From an uncultured Zetaproteobacteria bacterium (GTDB lineage Bacteria > Pseudomonadota > Zetaproteobacteria > Mariprofundales > Mariprofundaceae), in NCBI GenBank assembly GCA_947311795.1, contig CAMZLX010000101.1, positions 1 through 11,892 of the forward strand: a stretch of DNA of 11,892 nt, read 5' to 3'. Of this stretch, positions 1 through 6,055 are shown piece by piece (position 1 is the first letter of the stretch; each line of letters starts with the position of its first letter). The translations under genes were made by a program, and so were the position numbers. Under the pieces are notes generated by a model. It saw only the letters and a list, made by a program, of their open reading frames with translations. It was not told the origin of the DNA and did no database searches.

Positions 1-1
1 A

Positions 2-655
2 GGGTTTGGTAGCAAGTTGGCAGAAGCCTTGGTGGATAAAGGTTTTATCCAAACCATTGCAGATGTGTTTCAACTTGATTTTGATGAGCTTGCCACATGG
101 GAAGGTATGGGCGATAAAAAAATCACCAACCTCAAGCAAGCCATTGAAAGTCGTAAGAAAATAACTTTATCAAGGTTTATCTACGCTTTGGGTATCCGCC
201 ATGTGGGGCAGGCGACAGCCACATCTCTAGCACAACATTTTCAAACCTTGGATGCCTTGCAAGCCGCAAATGAAGATGATTTGATAGAAATCAATGATGT
301 AGGGCAAGAAGTGGCAGCTTCATTGTTGCACTTTTTTGCAGAGGCACATAATCAGCAGGTTTTGCAGCAAATGTTTGCGTATGGGGTTGCTGTTTTGGCT
401 GATGAAACGCCAGAAGTAGACAATAATCATCCGCTTGCAGGTAAAACGGTGGTGATAACAGGTTCATTTTCACAAATTAAGCGCAACCAAGCAAAAATAC
501 TGTTGCAACAGTTGGGAGCGAAAGTGGCAAGTGCGGTTTCCAAGAATACAGATATATTGATTGCAGGTGAAAAAGCAGGTTCTAAGCTTAAAAAAGCGGA
601 AGAGCTTGGTGTTAGGGTTGTAGATGAGGTGCAGCTTCTTGATTGGCTAGCCTAA
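2..655 (+). CDS. ligA: NAD+-dependent DNA ligase LigA, C-terminal part (5' cut by window)
   Basis: This is the last ~217 residues of NAD+-dependent DNA ligase, which seals nicks in replication and repair. The reading frame is open to the left edge, so the gene begins outside the window. Helix-hairpin-helix repeats are visible: WEGMGDKKITNL, then ALGIRHVGQATATSL, then EINDVGQEVAASL. A C-terminal BRCT domain follows, starting at LAGKTVVITGSFS and running to the end (about the last 73 residues), including the typical AGSKLKKAEELG stretch. The adenylation and OB domains and the zinc-finger cysteines must lie upstream. The TTG at position 17 should not be read as a start, because the homologous GFGSKL sequence continues in frame before it. 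The gene is convergent with rpsT. The family assignment is secure from the combination of HhH repeats and BRCT. Confidence 0.97.
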   Translation, partial: GFGSKLAEALVDKGFIQTIADVFQLDFDELATWEGMGDKKITNLKQAIESRKKITLSRFIYALGIRHVGQATATSLAQHFQTLDALQAANEDDLIEINDVGQEVAASLLHFFAEAHNQQVLQQMFAYGVAVLADETPEVDNNHPLAGKTVVITGSFSQIKRNQAKILLQQLGAKVASAVSKNTDILIAGEKAGSKLKKAEELGVRVVDEVQLLDWLA

Positions 656-674
656 TGTTAAAAAGCAGGCATGA

Positions 675-700
675 AAAAAGGCTTCCGAAGAAGCCCTTTA
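675..700 (-). terminator. Rho-independent terminator of rpsT
   Basis: Read on the minus strand this is a stem of GGCTTC pairing with GAAGCC, closed by a cUUCGg tetraloop, an exceptionally stable loop, and followed by six Ts. Flanking A and T bases extend the stem by up to four weaker pairs. It lies about 20 bp after the rpsT stop codon. On the plus strand the hairpin is followed only by CTTTAAAA, so it would serve ligA poorly. Confidence 0.88.
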
Positions 701-719
701 AAAATGAATAGGGTTTGAA

Positions 720-986
720 TTAAGCTTTGATGGCTTTGATTCTTGCATTGATGCGAGAAATACGGCGGGAAGCTTGTTTCTTGTGTAGGTTGTTTTTACG
801 ACCTGCACGTGCAATCAATGACGTTGCAGTGCGCATTTCTGCATTTGCAGTGTCTTGGTCGCCCGCTGCGATTGCAGCATGAACGCGTTTGATTGCAGAA
901 CGCATAGTAGATTTTTGAGCGCGGTTACGGTCGCGTTTAACGATGTCTTGACGAGCGCGTTTTAAAGCTGAAACATGATTAGCCAA
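720..986 (-). CDS. rpsT: 30S ribosomal protein S20
   Basis: The protein is an 88-residue, very basic ribosomal protein S20, which binds 16S rRNA in the small subunit. It shows the family hallmarks: N-terminal MANHVSALKRARQ, then RNRAQKSTMRSAIKRV, and the central HKKQASRRISRINARIK toward the C-terminus. Length is normal for S20 (about 85-90). The start codon is TTG at 986-984, preceded by GGAG at 998-995 with an 8-nt gap. The protein aligns from its second residue onward with other S20 proteins, so the TTG start is well supported. E. coli rpsT also starts with UUG, where the poor start codon is linked to autoregulation. The gene is transcribed alone, convergent with ligA and divergent from rpe. 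Confidence 0.97.
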   Translation of the reverse strand: MANHVSALKRARQDIVKRDRNRAQKSTMRSAIKRVHAAIAAGDQDTANAEMRTATSLIARAGRKNNLHKKQASRRISRINARIKAIKA

Positions 987-1037
987 TTTGATATCTCCAT
1001 AATATACAAGCTTTACGACACTAATTACAGGTTAAGC

Positions 1038-1043
1038 ATTGTA
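1038..1043 (-). promoter_or_regulatory. Possible rpsT -10 element
   Basis: On the minus strand TACAAT reads here, one mismatch from the sigma-70 -10 consensus. It would place a transcript start about 45 nt before the rpsT TTG. No good -35 hexamer stands at 16-18 bp: AACATA is at 17 bp, and TTGCAA is 21 bp away. A perfect 8-bp palindrome, GTGCGCAC (1051-1058), sits in the spacer. This is a weak call resting on position and the -10 match only. Confidence 0.3.
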
Positions 1044-1143
1044 TGAATTGGTGCGCACTATATGTTGCAAAAGCCTAGTGTCAACCGTGAAAAGGAAGAT
1101 TTAATGTCGCGTTAATAATTGCTGGACTTGTGATTTGAAAAGC

Positions 1144-1149
1144 TATAAA
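1144..1149 (+). promoter_or_regulatory. Probable rpe -10 element, giving a leaderless mRNA
   Basis: TATAAA ends 8 nt before the rpe ATG at 1158. Transcription normally begins about 7 nt after the -10 box, which falls on or next to the A of the ATG. No Shine-Dalgarno sequence exists in the 25 nt before the start. The -35 region is poor: TTGCTG at 1119-1124 is 19 bp away. Taken together this suggests a leaderless transcript. Confidence 0.5.
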
Positions 1150-1157
1150 TTCGCCCT

Positions 1158-1823
1158 ATGAAAAAAGTAATCATAGCACCCTCAATATTATCGGCAGACT
1201 TTGCCAACTTAGAAAAAGAAATTAAAGCCATTGATGAAGGCGGATGTGACTGGGTTCACGTTGACGTCATGGACGGTACATTTGTGCCGCCAATCACGAT
1301 TGGCGATAATATCGTGAATGCGATTCGCCCACATACTAAAAAGGTGATGGATGTTCACTTGATGGTAGAGCATCCAGAAACACAAGTGGAAGCTTTTGCC
1401 AAAGCTGGCGCAGACATGATCACGATTCATCAAGAGGCGTGCGTGCATTTGGAGCGCACCTTGCAACTGATTCGTTCATTGGGTTGCAAAGCTGGTGTGG
1501 CGCTCTGTCCTTCAACGCCTGTTTCAACGCTTAAAAATGTACTACACTGCACCGACCTTGTTTTACTTATGAGTGTGAACCCAGGTTATGGTGGTCAGTC
1601 GTATATCCATGCGGTAACAGATAAGATTAAAGAAGCACGTGTGATGTTGGATGCAGTGGGTTCTGATGCGTTTCTTCATGTTGATGGTGGCGTAAGCCCG
1701 AAAACCATTGAAGAAGTCTCTGGTGCGGGCGCAGATTGCTTTGTTGCTGGTTCTGCTGTGTATAACACGCCAGATTATGCAGCTGCAATTTCTGAGCTAA
1801 GAAGTTTGGCGGAAGGCGCATAA
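1158..1823 (+). CDS. rpe: Ribulose-phosphate 3-epimerase
   Basis: The enzyme interconverts D-ribulose 5-phosphate and D-xylulose 5-phosphate in the pentose phosphate and Calvin cycles, in the cytoplasm. The 221-residue protein is a full-length single-domain TIM barrel. Family motifs appear in order: APSILSADF near the N-terminus, HVDVMDGTFVPP with the metal and substrate ligands, VMDVHLMVEHP, TIHQEA, the phosphate-loop VNPGYGGQ, HVDGGV, and VAGSAVY at the C-terminal phosphate site. The ATG at 1158 matches the usual N-terminus of the family directly before the first beta strand, so the start is firm despite the absence of a ribosome binding site. It stands alone between rpsT (divergent) and the act operon 280 bp downstream. 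In an autotroph it could feed the Calvin cycle, but no neighbouring gene says so. Confidence 0.97.
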   Translation: MKKVIIAPSILSADFANLEKEIKAIDEGGCDWVHVDVMDGTFVPPITIGDNIVNAIRPHTKKVMDVHLMVEHPETQVEAFAKAGADMITIHQEACVHLERTLQLIRSLGCKAGVALCPSTPVSTLKNVLHCTDLVLLMSVNPGYGGQSYIHAVTDKIKEARVMLDAVGSDAFLHVDGGVSPKTIEEVSGAGADCFVAGSAVYNTPDYAAAISELRSLAEGA

Positions 1824-1895
1824 AAGCTAAGAAAATACGTATATTATTATTTAATAAAGAAAGTAAAGGTTGTTGTTTATTAAGTAGTTAGGTTG

Positions 1896-1926
1896 ACAGG
1901 GTGAATGAAAATTAACACCTTGTTTT
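1896..1926 (+). terminator. Weak stem-loop after rpe, possible terminator
   Basis: ACAGGGTG (1896-1903) can pair with CACCTTGT (1916-1923), an 8-bp stem with one G-T wobble around a 12-nt AT-rich loop. Only a short T run follows (1923-1926), with more Ts after a GAA break. It is 72 bp beyond the rpe stop, and no other terminator-like hairpin is visible before actA. It may terminate rpe weakly, in which case some transcripts could read into the act operon. Confidence 0.3.
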
Positions 1927-2090
1927 GAATGTTTTAATTTAGGCTTGCGATTGGGTTTTTCATCCGTAAGGTTTCCATTCGCAAACGCTTTAATGTGGTT
2001 TTAATTATAGCAGTATCTTGAGGGGGGTGCTTGGCTGTTGGGTTGAATATCAACTACTTCAGTCAGTATTTCTATGGATAGATAGAAAGA

Positions 2091-2096
2091 GAGGAG
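2091..2096 (+). promoter_or_regulatory. Ribosome binding site fixing the actA start
   Basis: GAGGAG lies 7 nt before the ATG at 2104, an ideal spacing. The in-frame TTG at 2098 is only 1 nt from it and so cannot be the start. The actA protein is therefore 250 residues long. Confidence 0.85.
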
Positions 2097-2103
2097 TTTG
2101 AAT

Positions 2104-2856
2104 ATGTTGAGAAGTGTAAAAGCATCTTGGGCATCTAAGTTTAGTAAATTATTATTTGTGGCTGCCTTGGGTTTTGTTTTGCCAACTGGCGCTTTTGCTG
2201 ATGACGTTAGCAATGTACCGCAACCTTTTGAGTTTCCCCATGCAAGGCATGCAGGCAAATTTAAAATCAATTGTATGTACTGTCATAGTGGTGCACGCCG
2301 CAGTAAAGTAGCGGGCATCCCTCCTGTAGCCAAATGTATTGGTTGCCATTCGAATCTTCCTTCTGTCCGTGAAACACCACGCATTAAGAAGTTGTTTTCA
2401 TACTGGGAAAAGAAAGAGCCTATTCCTTGGTTGAAAGTGCATGATTTACCCGATTTCGTAGAATTTAACCATAAGCGCCACGTTCAACGTTTTATTTTTA
2501 AAGATGGTCGCTCCACACAACAAACATGCGGCATGTGCCATGGAGATGTAAAAACCTTCTCTGTGGGTCAAAAAGTGAAACCACTTACCATGGGTTGGTG
2601 CTTAAGCTGTCATCAGCAGTTCCAAGGTGAATCTGATGTTGGTTTGCCAGCGCCTGTAAAACGTTGGATGATTCCTGCAGCTGCAACAGATAAACCAATT
2701 TTGGATGTTGAGCATCCTCAGCCTGCTGTGTTTGATGCTGAACACCCCGTTACCATGAAAGCGTCCGATGTTAAGATTATGACTGAAAAGTTGCCAAAAT
2801 CTTTGAAAGAGAAGTTTGCCCGTGCGCCACATGATTGCTGGCAATGTCACAAGTAA
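2104..2856 (+). CDS. actA: Alternative complex III subunit ActA, pentaheme cytochrome c
   Basis: ActA is the multiheme c-type cytochrome of ACIII, located on the periplasmic side, where it receives electrons from ActB and passes them to ActE or a soluble acceptor. The 250-residue protein has an N-terminal hydrophobic segment (about residues 15-29) ending in AFA-DD after residue 32. This looks like a Sec signal peptide, though in characterised complexes the equivalent helix can remain as a membrane anchor. Five CXXCH heme-binding motifs are present: CMYCH at 57, CIGCH at 78, CGMCH at 142, CLSCH at 166 and CWQCH at 245, the last ending one residue before the C-terminus. Five hemes match known ActA proteins. 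Extra histidines (H46, H49, H123, H126) are candidate distal heme ligands. It is the first gene of the seven-gene operon, followed by actB1 after 27 nt. Confidence 0.95.
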   Translation: MLRSVKASWASKFSKLLFVAALGFVLPTGAFADDVSNVPQPFEFPHARHAGKFKINCMYCHSGARRSKVAGIPPVAKCIGCHSNLPSVRETPRIKKLFSYWEKKEPIPWLKVHDLPDFVEFNHKRHVQRFIFKDGRSTQQTCGMCHGDVKTFSVGQKVKPLTMGWCLSCHQQFQGESDVGLPAPVKRWMIPAAATDKPILDVEHPQPAVFDAEHPVTMKASDVKIMTEKLPKSLKEKFARAPHDCWQCHK

Positions 2857-2883
2857 ACTGTCTGGTATTTAAGGAGATTTGAG

Positions 2884-5154
2884 ATGAGTCAAAAGAATGC
2901 AAAGAATGAGTTGAGTCGCCGGACGTTTTTGAAGGCGATGGGTCTGACCAGTGCGGGCAGTGCTTTGGCGCTAACAGGCTGTGGTGATACAGATATTATC
3001 AATCAAGTAGATTTGGAAGTTCGCAAAGAGAAAGTATTGCCAGCGGTTGATCCGCTTGACTTTGTACGCCCTGGTCGTGAAGTGCATTATGCTTCTACAT
3101 GCCGCCAGTGCCCTGCCAATTGTAATATTCATGCAAAAACACGTGAAGGTCGCGTGATTAAGCTAGAGGGCAACCCAACATCATCAACCAACTGGGGTAG
3201 AATGTGTGCCATGGGTCAAGCTGGCTTGCAAGGGCATTATAATCCTGACCGTTTAACCAAACCTATGGTTCGTAAAGGTGGTAAGCTGGTTGAGACCACA
3301 TGGGCAGAAGCGGAAACATTACTTAAAAAATATTTGGGCAAAAAGAATGCTAAGCTTGCATGGTTGAGTGGTGCCACAAGTGGACATCAAGCTGTGATTA
3401 CCAAAGCTTATTTGGATGCAGCAGGTTCTCAAAATCATTTCGTGTTTGATACAGTTCCACCATCAGTCGGGTTAGCAGCCAATGAAAAAATGTTTGGTCA
3501 TGCGATTCCTAAGTATGACTTTGACAAAGCGAAATTGATTGTTTCTTTTGGCGCTGATTTCTTGGGAACATGGTTGTCACCTGTTCAGTTTGGTGCGCAA
3601 TATGGTCAATTCAGAAATGCACCGCGTGGAACGCTGGTTCAAATTGAGCCGAAAATGACGCTAACGGGTTCCAATGCTGACCGTTGGATTGCCATTAAGC
3701 CGGGTACTGAAGGTCATTTGGCGTTGGCGCTAGCTTCATTGATTGCAAAAGATTCAAACTTTAAAGGTAAGAAGATTGGCAATCTAGACGTTGATATTGA
3801 AGCCACATCTGCAGCAACAGGCGTATCTATTGAGCGTATGCACAAGCTTCGTGATATGTTGATTGCACAAAGCCCAAGTTTAATTCTTTCGGGCAACAGT
3901 GCAGAAGGTTTTGCACATGGTTCACAAGCTGCAAATGCAATCCTTATGTTAAACATCATGTTGGGTAATGTTGGTGAAACGATTCTACCACGTAGCAAAC
4001 CTGCTTTTGAAGACTTGCAACCGCAATTGGGTGGTTGGGCTGAAATGAAAGCATTCATTGATGGTTTGGCTGATGGTAGCTTTGATACTGCTGTGGTATA
4101 TGGTTCAAATCCATTATTCCAAGCGCCAGACTTTATGAAAGCTGATGAAGCGTTTGCCAAAGCGAAAATGCGCATTGCGTTTTCTATGTTCCCCGATGAA
4201 ACGACGATGGCATGTGACTTGGTATTACCTGTTCATTCCTACTTGGAAGAGTGGAACACTTCAGTTCCAGCTTATGCCGCAGATGATGGACATCTAAACA
4301 TCCAGCAACCTGTGATGAATCCTGTGTTTGGTAAAGGTTCAACCTATGCATACGGTGACATTATGTTGGGTCTTGTTAGCGAATTGGATGCAACCTTTAA
4401 AAATTGGGATTCATACGGAGCATATATCCGTGATGCATTGGCAACCATGAAACCAACATTGGTGAATCCACCCAAAGCTACCGTTGCTGGTCAAACGGAT
4501 GAAGAAGGCTTTATGCAGGGAGTCTTGGCAGCAGGTTTCGTGCAAACCAAAGAAGCTAAAGCATCACCGATTAACGCGAAAGCCAGTTCTGTAAATCTAC
4601 CGCAAGGTGAAGCCGAAGGTGGTAAATATGCTTATCATCTTGTGCCTTCAGCGCGCATGGGATTGTATGATGGTCGTTTTGCGAATATTCCTTGGTTACA
4701 AGAGCTTCCCGACCAGCTCGCAGCAGTGGTTTGGGATTCGTGGGTAGAAATTCACCCGAAAACAGCTGAAAAACTTGGTTTGATTACGGGTGACAAAGTA
4801 AAAGTCACATCTGAAGCAGGTTCTTTGGAAGTGAGTGTATTTGTATTCCCTGGTATCCATGAGGAAACCATTGCGATTCCTTTGGGTCAAGGCCACACAG
4901 AATTTGGTCGTTATGCCAAGGGCGTGGGTGTTAACCCGCACAAAATCTTAACACCAGTCTTTGATGAAGAAACAGGCGAACTTGCAACACATGCCACGAA
5001 AGTTTCGATTACCAAGATTGCGAATCGTGGTGATGTGGATACACGCAAACACGGTGATTTGGTTCTTGAAAGTATTCAAACATCGCAGAAAGGTCGTGAG
5101 ATTGTGAAATCAGTCTCGGCTAAAGATTTCGACCACAATGAAGGGGAGGGCTAA
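2884..5154 (+). CDS. actB1: ACIII subunit ActB1, molybdopterin-oxidoreductase-like protein with Tat lipoprotein signal
   Basis: The 756-residue protein resembles the catalytic subunit of complex iron-sulfur molybdoenzymes. In characterised ACIII the homologous domain carries no molybdenum cofactor and acts as a structural periplasmic unit. The N-terminus has a twin-arginine motif SRRTFLK (residues 11-17), a hydrophobic stretch, and LTGC with Cys33 as a possible lipidation site. Next come Cys73, Cys76, Cys80 and Cys108 (C-x2-C-x3-C-x27-C), the layout of the N-terminal [4Fe-4S] site of molybdopterin oxidoreductases. The rest is a MopB-like core and a C-terminal molydopterin-dinucleotide-binding-like beta domain (from about 610). 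I see no clear Cys, Sec or Asp metal ligand where one would expect it, but this needs an alignment. AAGGAG (2871-2876) sits 7 nt before the ATG. In many bacteria ActB1 and ActB2 are one protein; here they are separate genes. Confidence 0.94.
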   Translation: MSQKNAKNELSRRTFLKAMGLTSAGSALALTGCGDTDIINQVDLEVRKEKVLPAVDPLDFVRPGREVHYASTCRQCPANCNIHAKTREGRVIKLEGNPTSSTNWGRMCAMGQAGLQGHYNPDRLTKPMVRKGGKLVETTWAEAETLLKKYLGKKNAKLAWLSGATSGHQAVITKAYLDAAGSQNHFVFDTVPPSVGLAANEKMFGHAIPKYDFDKAKLIVSFGADFLGTWLSPVQFGAQYGQFRNAPRGTLVQIEPKMTLTGSNADRWIAIKPGTEGHLALALASLIAKDSNFKGKKIGNLDVDIEATSAATGVSIERMHKLRDMLIAQSPSLILSGNSAEGFAHGSQAANAILMLNIMLGNVGETILPRSKPAFEDLQPQLGGWAEMKAFIDGLADGSFDTAVVYGSNPLFQAPDFMKADEAFAKAKMRIAFSMFPDETTMACDLVLPVHSYLEEWNTSVPAYAADDGHLNIQQPVMNPVFGKGSTYAYGDIMLGLVSELDATFKNWDSYGAYIRDALATMKPTLVNPPKATVAGQTDEEGFMQGVLAAGFVQTKEAKASPINAKASSVNLPQGEAEGGKYAYHLVPSARMGLYDGRFANIPWLQELPDQLAAVVWDSWVEIHPKTAEKLGLITGDKVKVTSEAGSLEVSVFVFPGIHEETIAIPLGQGHTEFGRYAKGVGVNPHKILTPVFDEETGELATHATKVSITKIANRGDVDTRKHGDLVLESIQTSQKGREIVKSVSAKDFDHNEGEG
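5143..5150 (+). promoter_or_regulatory. Strong ribosome binding site of actB2 inside the end of actB1
   Basis: GGGGAGGG overlaps the last codons of actB1 and sits 7 nt before the actB2 ATG. Because actB1 and actB2 share a frame separated by only two codons (TAA GTC), this site supports actB2 being initiated independently rather than being a broken-off part of a fused gene. Confidence 0.8.
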
Positions 5155-5157
5155 GTC

Positions 5158-6012
5158 ATGAGTTTATCACGTATGTTGGAAAACTGGTCGCGTTTAAACC
5201 AAAGAGACTATTATAAAGATGAACCTATCATGTGGGGCATGTCCATTGATCTTAACAAATGTACAGGTTGTGCATCTTGTGTAACAGCATGTTATGCAGA
5301 AAATAACATTCCTGCTGTGGGCAAGGAAAAATGCGCAACAGGTCATACCATGCATTGGTTGCGGATTGAGCGTTATTGGGATTTGCCAGAAAGTGAAGCT
5401 GATTTGGCAGTAGAAGAAAGCGAATACCCAGAACGTGGTGCTCACTTTGCACCCATGATGTGCCAGCAATGTAATCATGCGCCTTGTGAGCCTGTTTGCC
5501 CAGTGGCTGCGACGTATCACAACCCAGACGGACTAAATGCACAGGTGTATAACCGTTGTATTGGTTCGCGTTATTGTGGTACCAACTGCCCCTTTAAAGT
5601 TCGTTATTTTAACTTCTTCGATTATTCAGAAGATATTCCACATCCTATGGAAATGTTGCTTAACCCAGACCTTACAGTTCGCAGTAAGGGTGTGATGGAA
5701 AAATGCACATTCTGCGTGCAACGTTTACGTAACGCGAAAGGTGACCAGGCAGATAAAGGTATTCGTGGTCATGTTGAAGATGGCGCAGTGCAAACAGCTT
5801 GTCAGCAATCATGCCCAACGGAAGCAATTGTCTTTGGTAACTTAAAAGATAGTGAAAGTAAGGTGAGCAAGGCTTGGGAAGACCACAATGTCGAGCTAAA
5901 CCGTCATGAGCAATTCCATGAAGAAGGTGAGCGTGGTTACCGTGTGTTTGAAGAGCTTAATGTTGAGCCTAGTGTGATGTATTTGGATCGCGTTCGCGAT
6001 ACCAACGCTTAA
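5158..6012 (+). CDS. actB2: ACIII subunit ActB2, four-cluster iron-sulfur protein
   Basis: ActB2 is the electron-wire subunit that links the quinol site in ActC to the hemes. The 284-residue protein contains four ferredoxin-type cysteine sets: Cys35/38/41/45; Cys102/105/110/114; Cys134/140/144 with Ser137 in the place of the second cysteine; and Cys183/186/215/219. The set with three cysteines predicts one [3Fe-4S] centre, and the others three [4Fe-4S] centres, matching the one plus three arrangement known for ACIII. The family signature NRCIGSRYCGTNCPFKVRYF is present. It has no signal peptide, which fits export together with the Tat-signalled ActB1. It starts 3 nt after the actB1 stop and in the same frame. 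Related Fe-S subunits (PsrB, NrfC) are shorter and lack the long insertion between clusters. Confidence 0.95.
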   Translation: MSLSRMLENWSRLNQRDYYKDEPIMWGMSIDLNKCTGCASCVTACYAENNIPAVGKEKCATGHTMHWLRIERYWDLPESEADLAVEESEYPERGAHFAPMMCQQCNHAPCEPVCPVAATYHNPDGLNAQVYNRCIGSRYCGTNCPFKVRYFNFFDYSEDIPHPMEMLLNPDLTVRSKGVMEKCTFCVQRLRNAKGDQADKGIRGHVEDGAVQTACQQSCPTEAIVFGNLKDSESKVSKAWEDHNVELNRHEQFHEEGERGYRVFEELNVEPSVMYLDRVRDTNA

Positions 6013-6026
6013 TACTGCATAAGAAT

Positions 6027-6041
6027 TTCAAAAGTTTTGAA
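6027..6041 (+). repeat. Palindrome between actB2 and actC
   Basis: TTCAAAA-G-TTTTGAA is a perfect inverted repeat with 7-nt arms and a single central base, 14 nt after the actB2 stop and directly before the actC ribosome binding site (AGGGG, 6043-6047). As RNA it could form only a weak AU-rich hairpin. It may be chance in AT-rich DNA. Confidence 0.5.
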
Positions 6042-6055
6042 GAGGGGAACACCAA

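Larger units (their letters stand above)
1824..2103 (+). promoter_or_regulatory. Gene-free region upstream of the ACIII operon
   Basis: These 280 bp hold no plausible gene and must contain the promoter of actA unless the operon depends on rpe read-through. I see the weak stem-loop at 1896-1926; a second inverted repeat, TTGCGA-T-TGG (1945-1954) pairing with CCA-T-TCGCAA (1975-1984) around a 20-nt loop; a G run at about 2021-2026; a short inverted repeat GTTGA-ATA-TCAAC at 2042-2054; and the actA ribosome binding site. A TATAGC at 2006-2011 could be a -10 box but lacks a recognisable -35. I cannot place the promoter with confidence. Confidence 0.45.

Noticed and set aside
17..655. ligA reading starting at TTG 17
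   Set aside because: The frame and the homology continue to the window edge, so the start is outside; TTG 17 is an internal Leu codon.
1893..1898. TTGACA as a -35 box of the act promoter
   Set aside because: A perfect hexamer, but no acceptable -10 box stands 16-18 bp downstream (CACCTT at 17).
2042..2054. GTTGA-ATA-TCAAC as an FNR-type operator
   Set aside because: The FNR consensus needs TTGAT-N4-ATCAA with a 4-nt centre; this site has a shorter centre and does not fit.
2098..2103. TTG start for actA at 2098
   Set aside because: Only 1 nt from the GAGGAG ribosome binding site; ATG at 2104 has the right 7-nt spacing.
3714..4175. 153-codon open frame antisense to actB1
   Set aside because: Lies wholly within actB1 on the opposite strand, has no recognisable domain or ribosome binding site, and mirrors the codon bias of the real gene.
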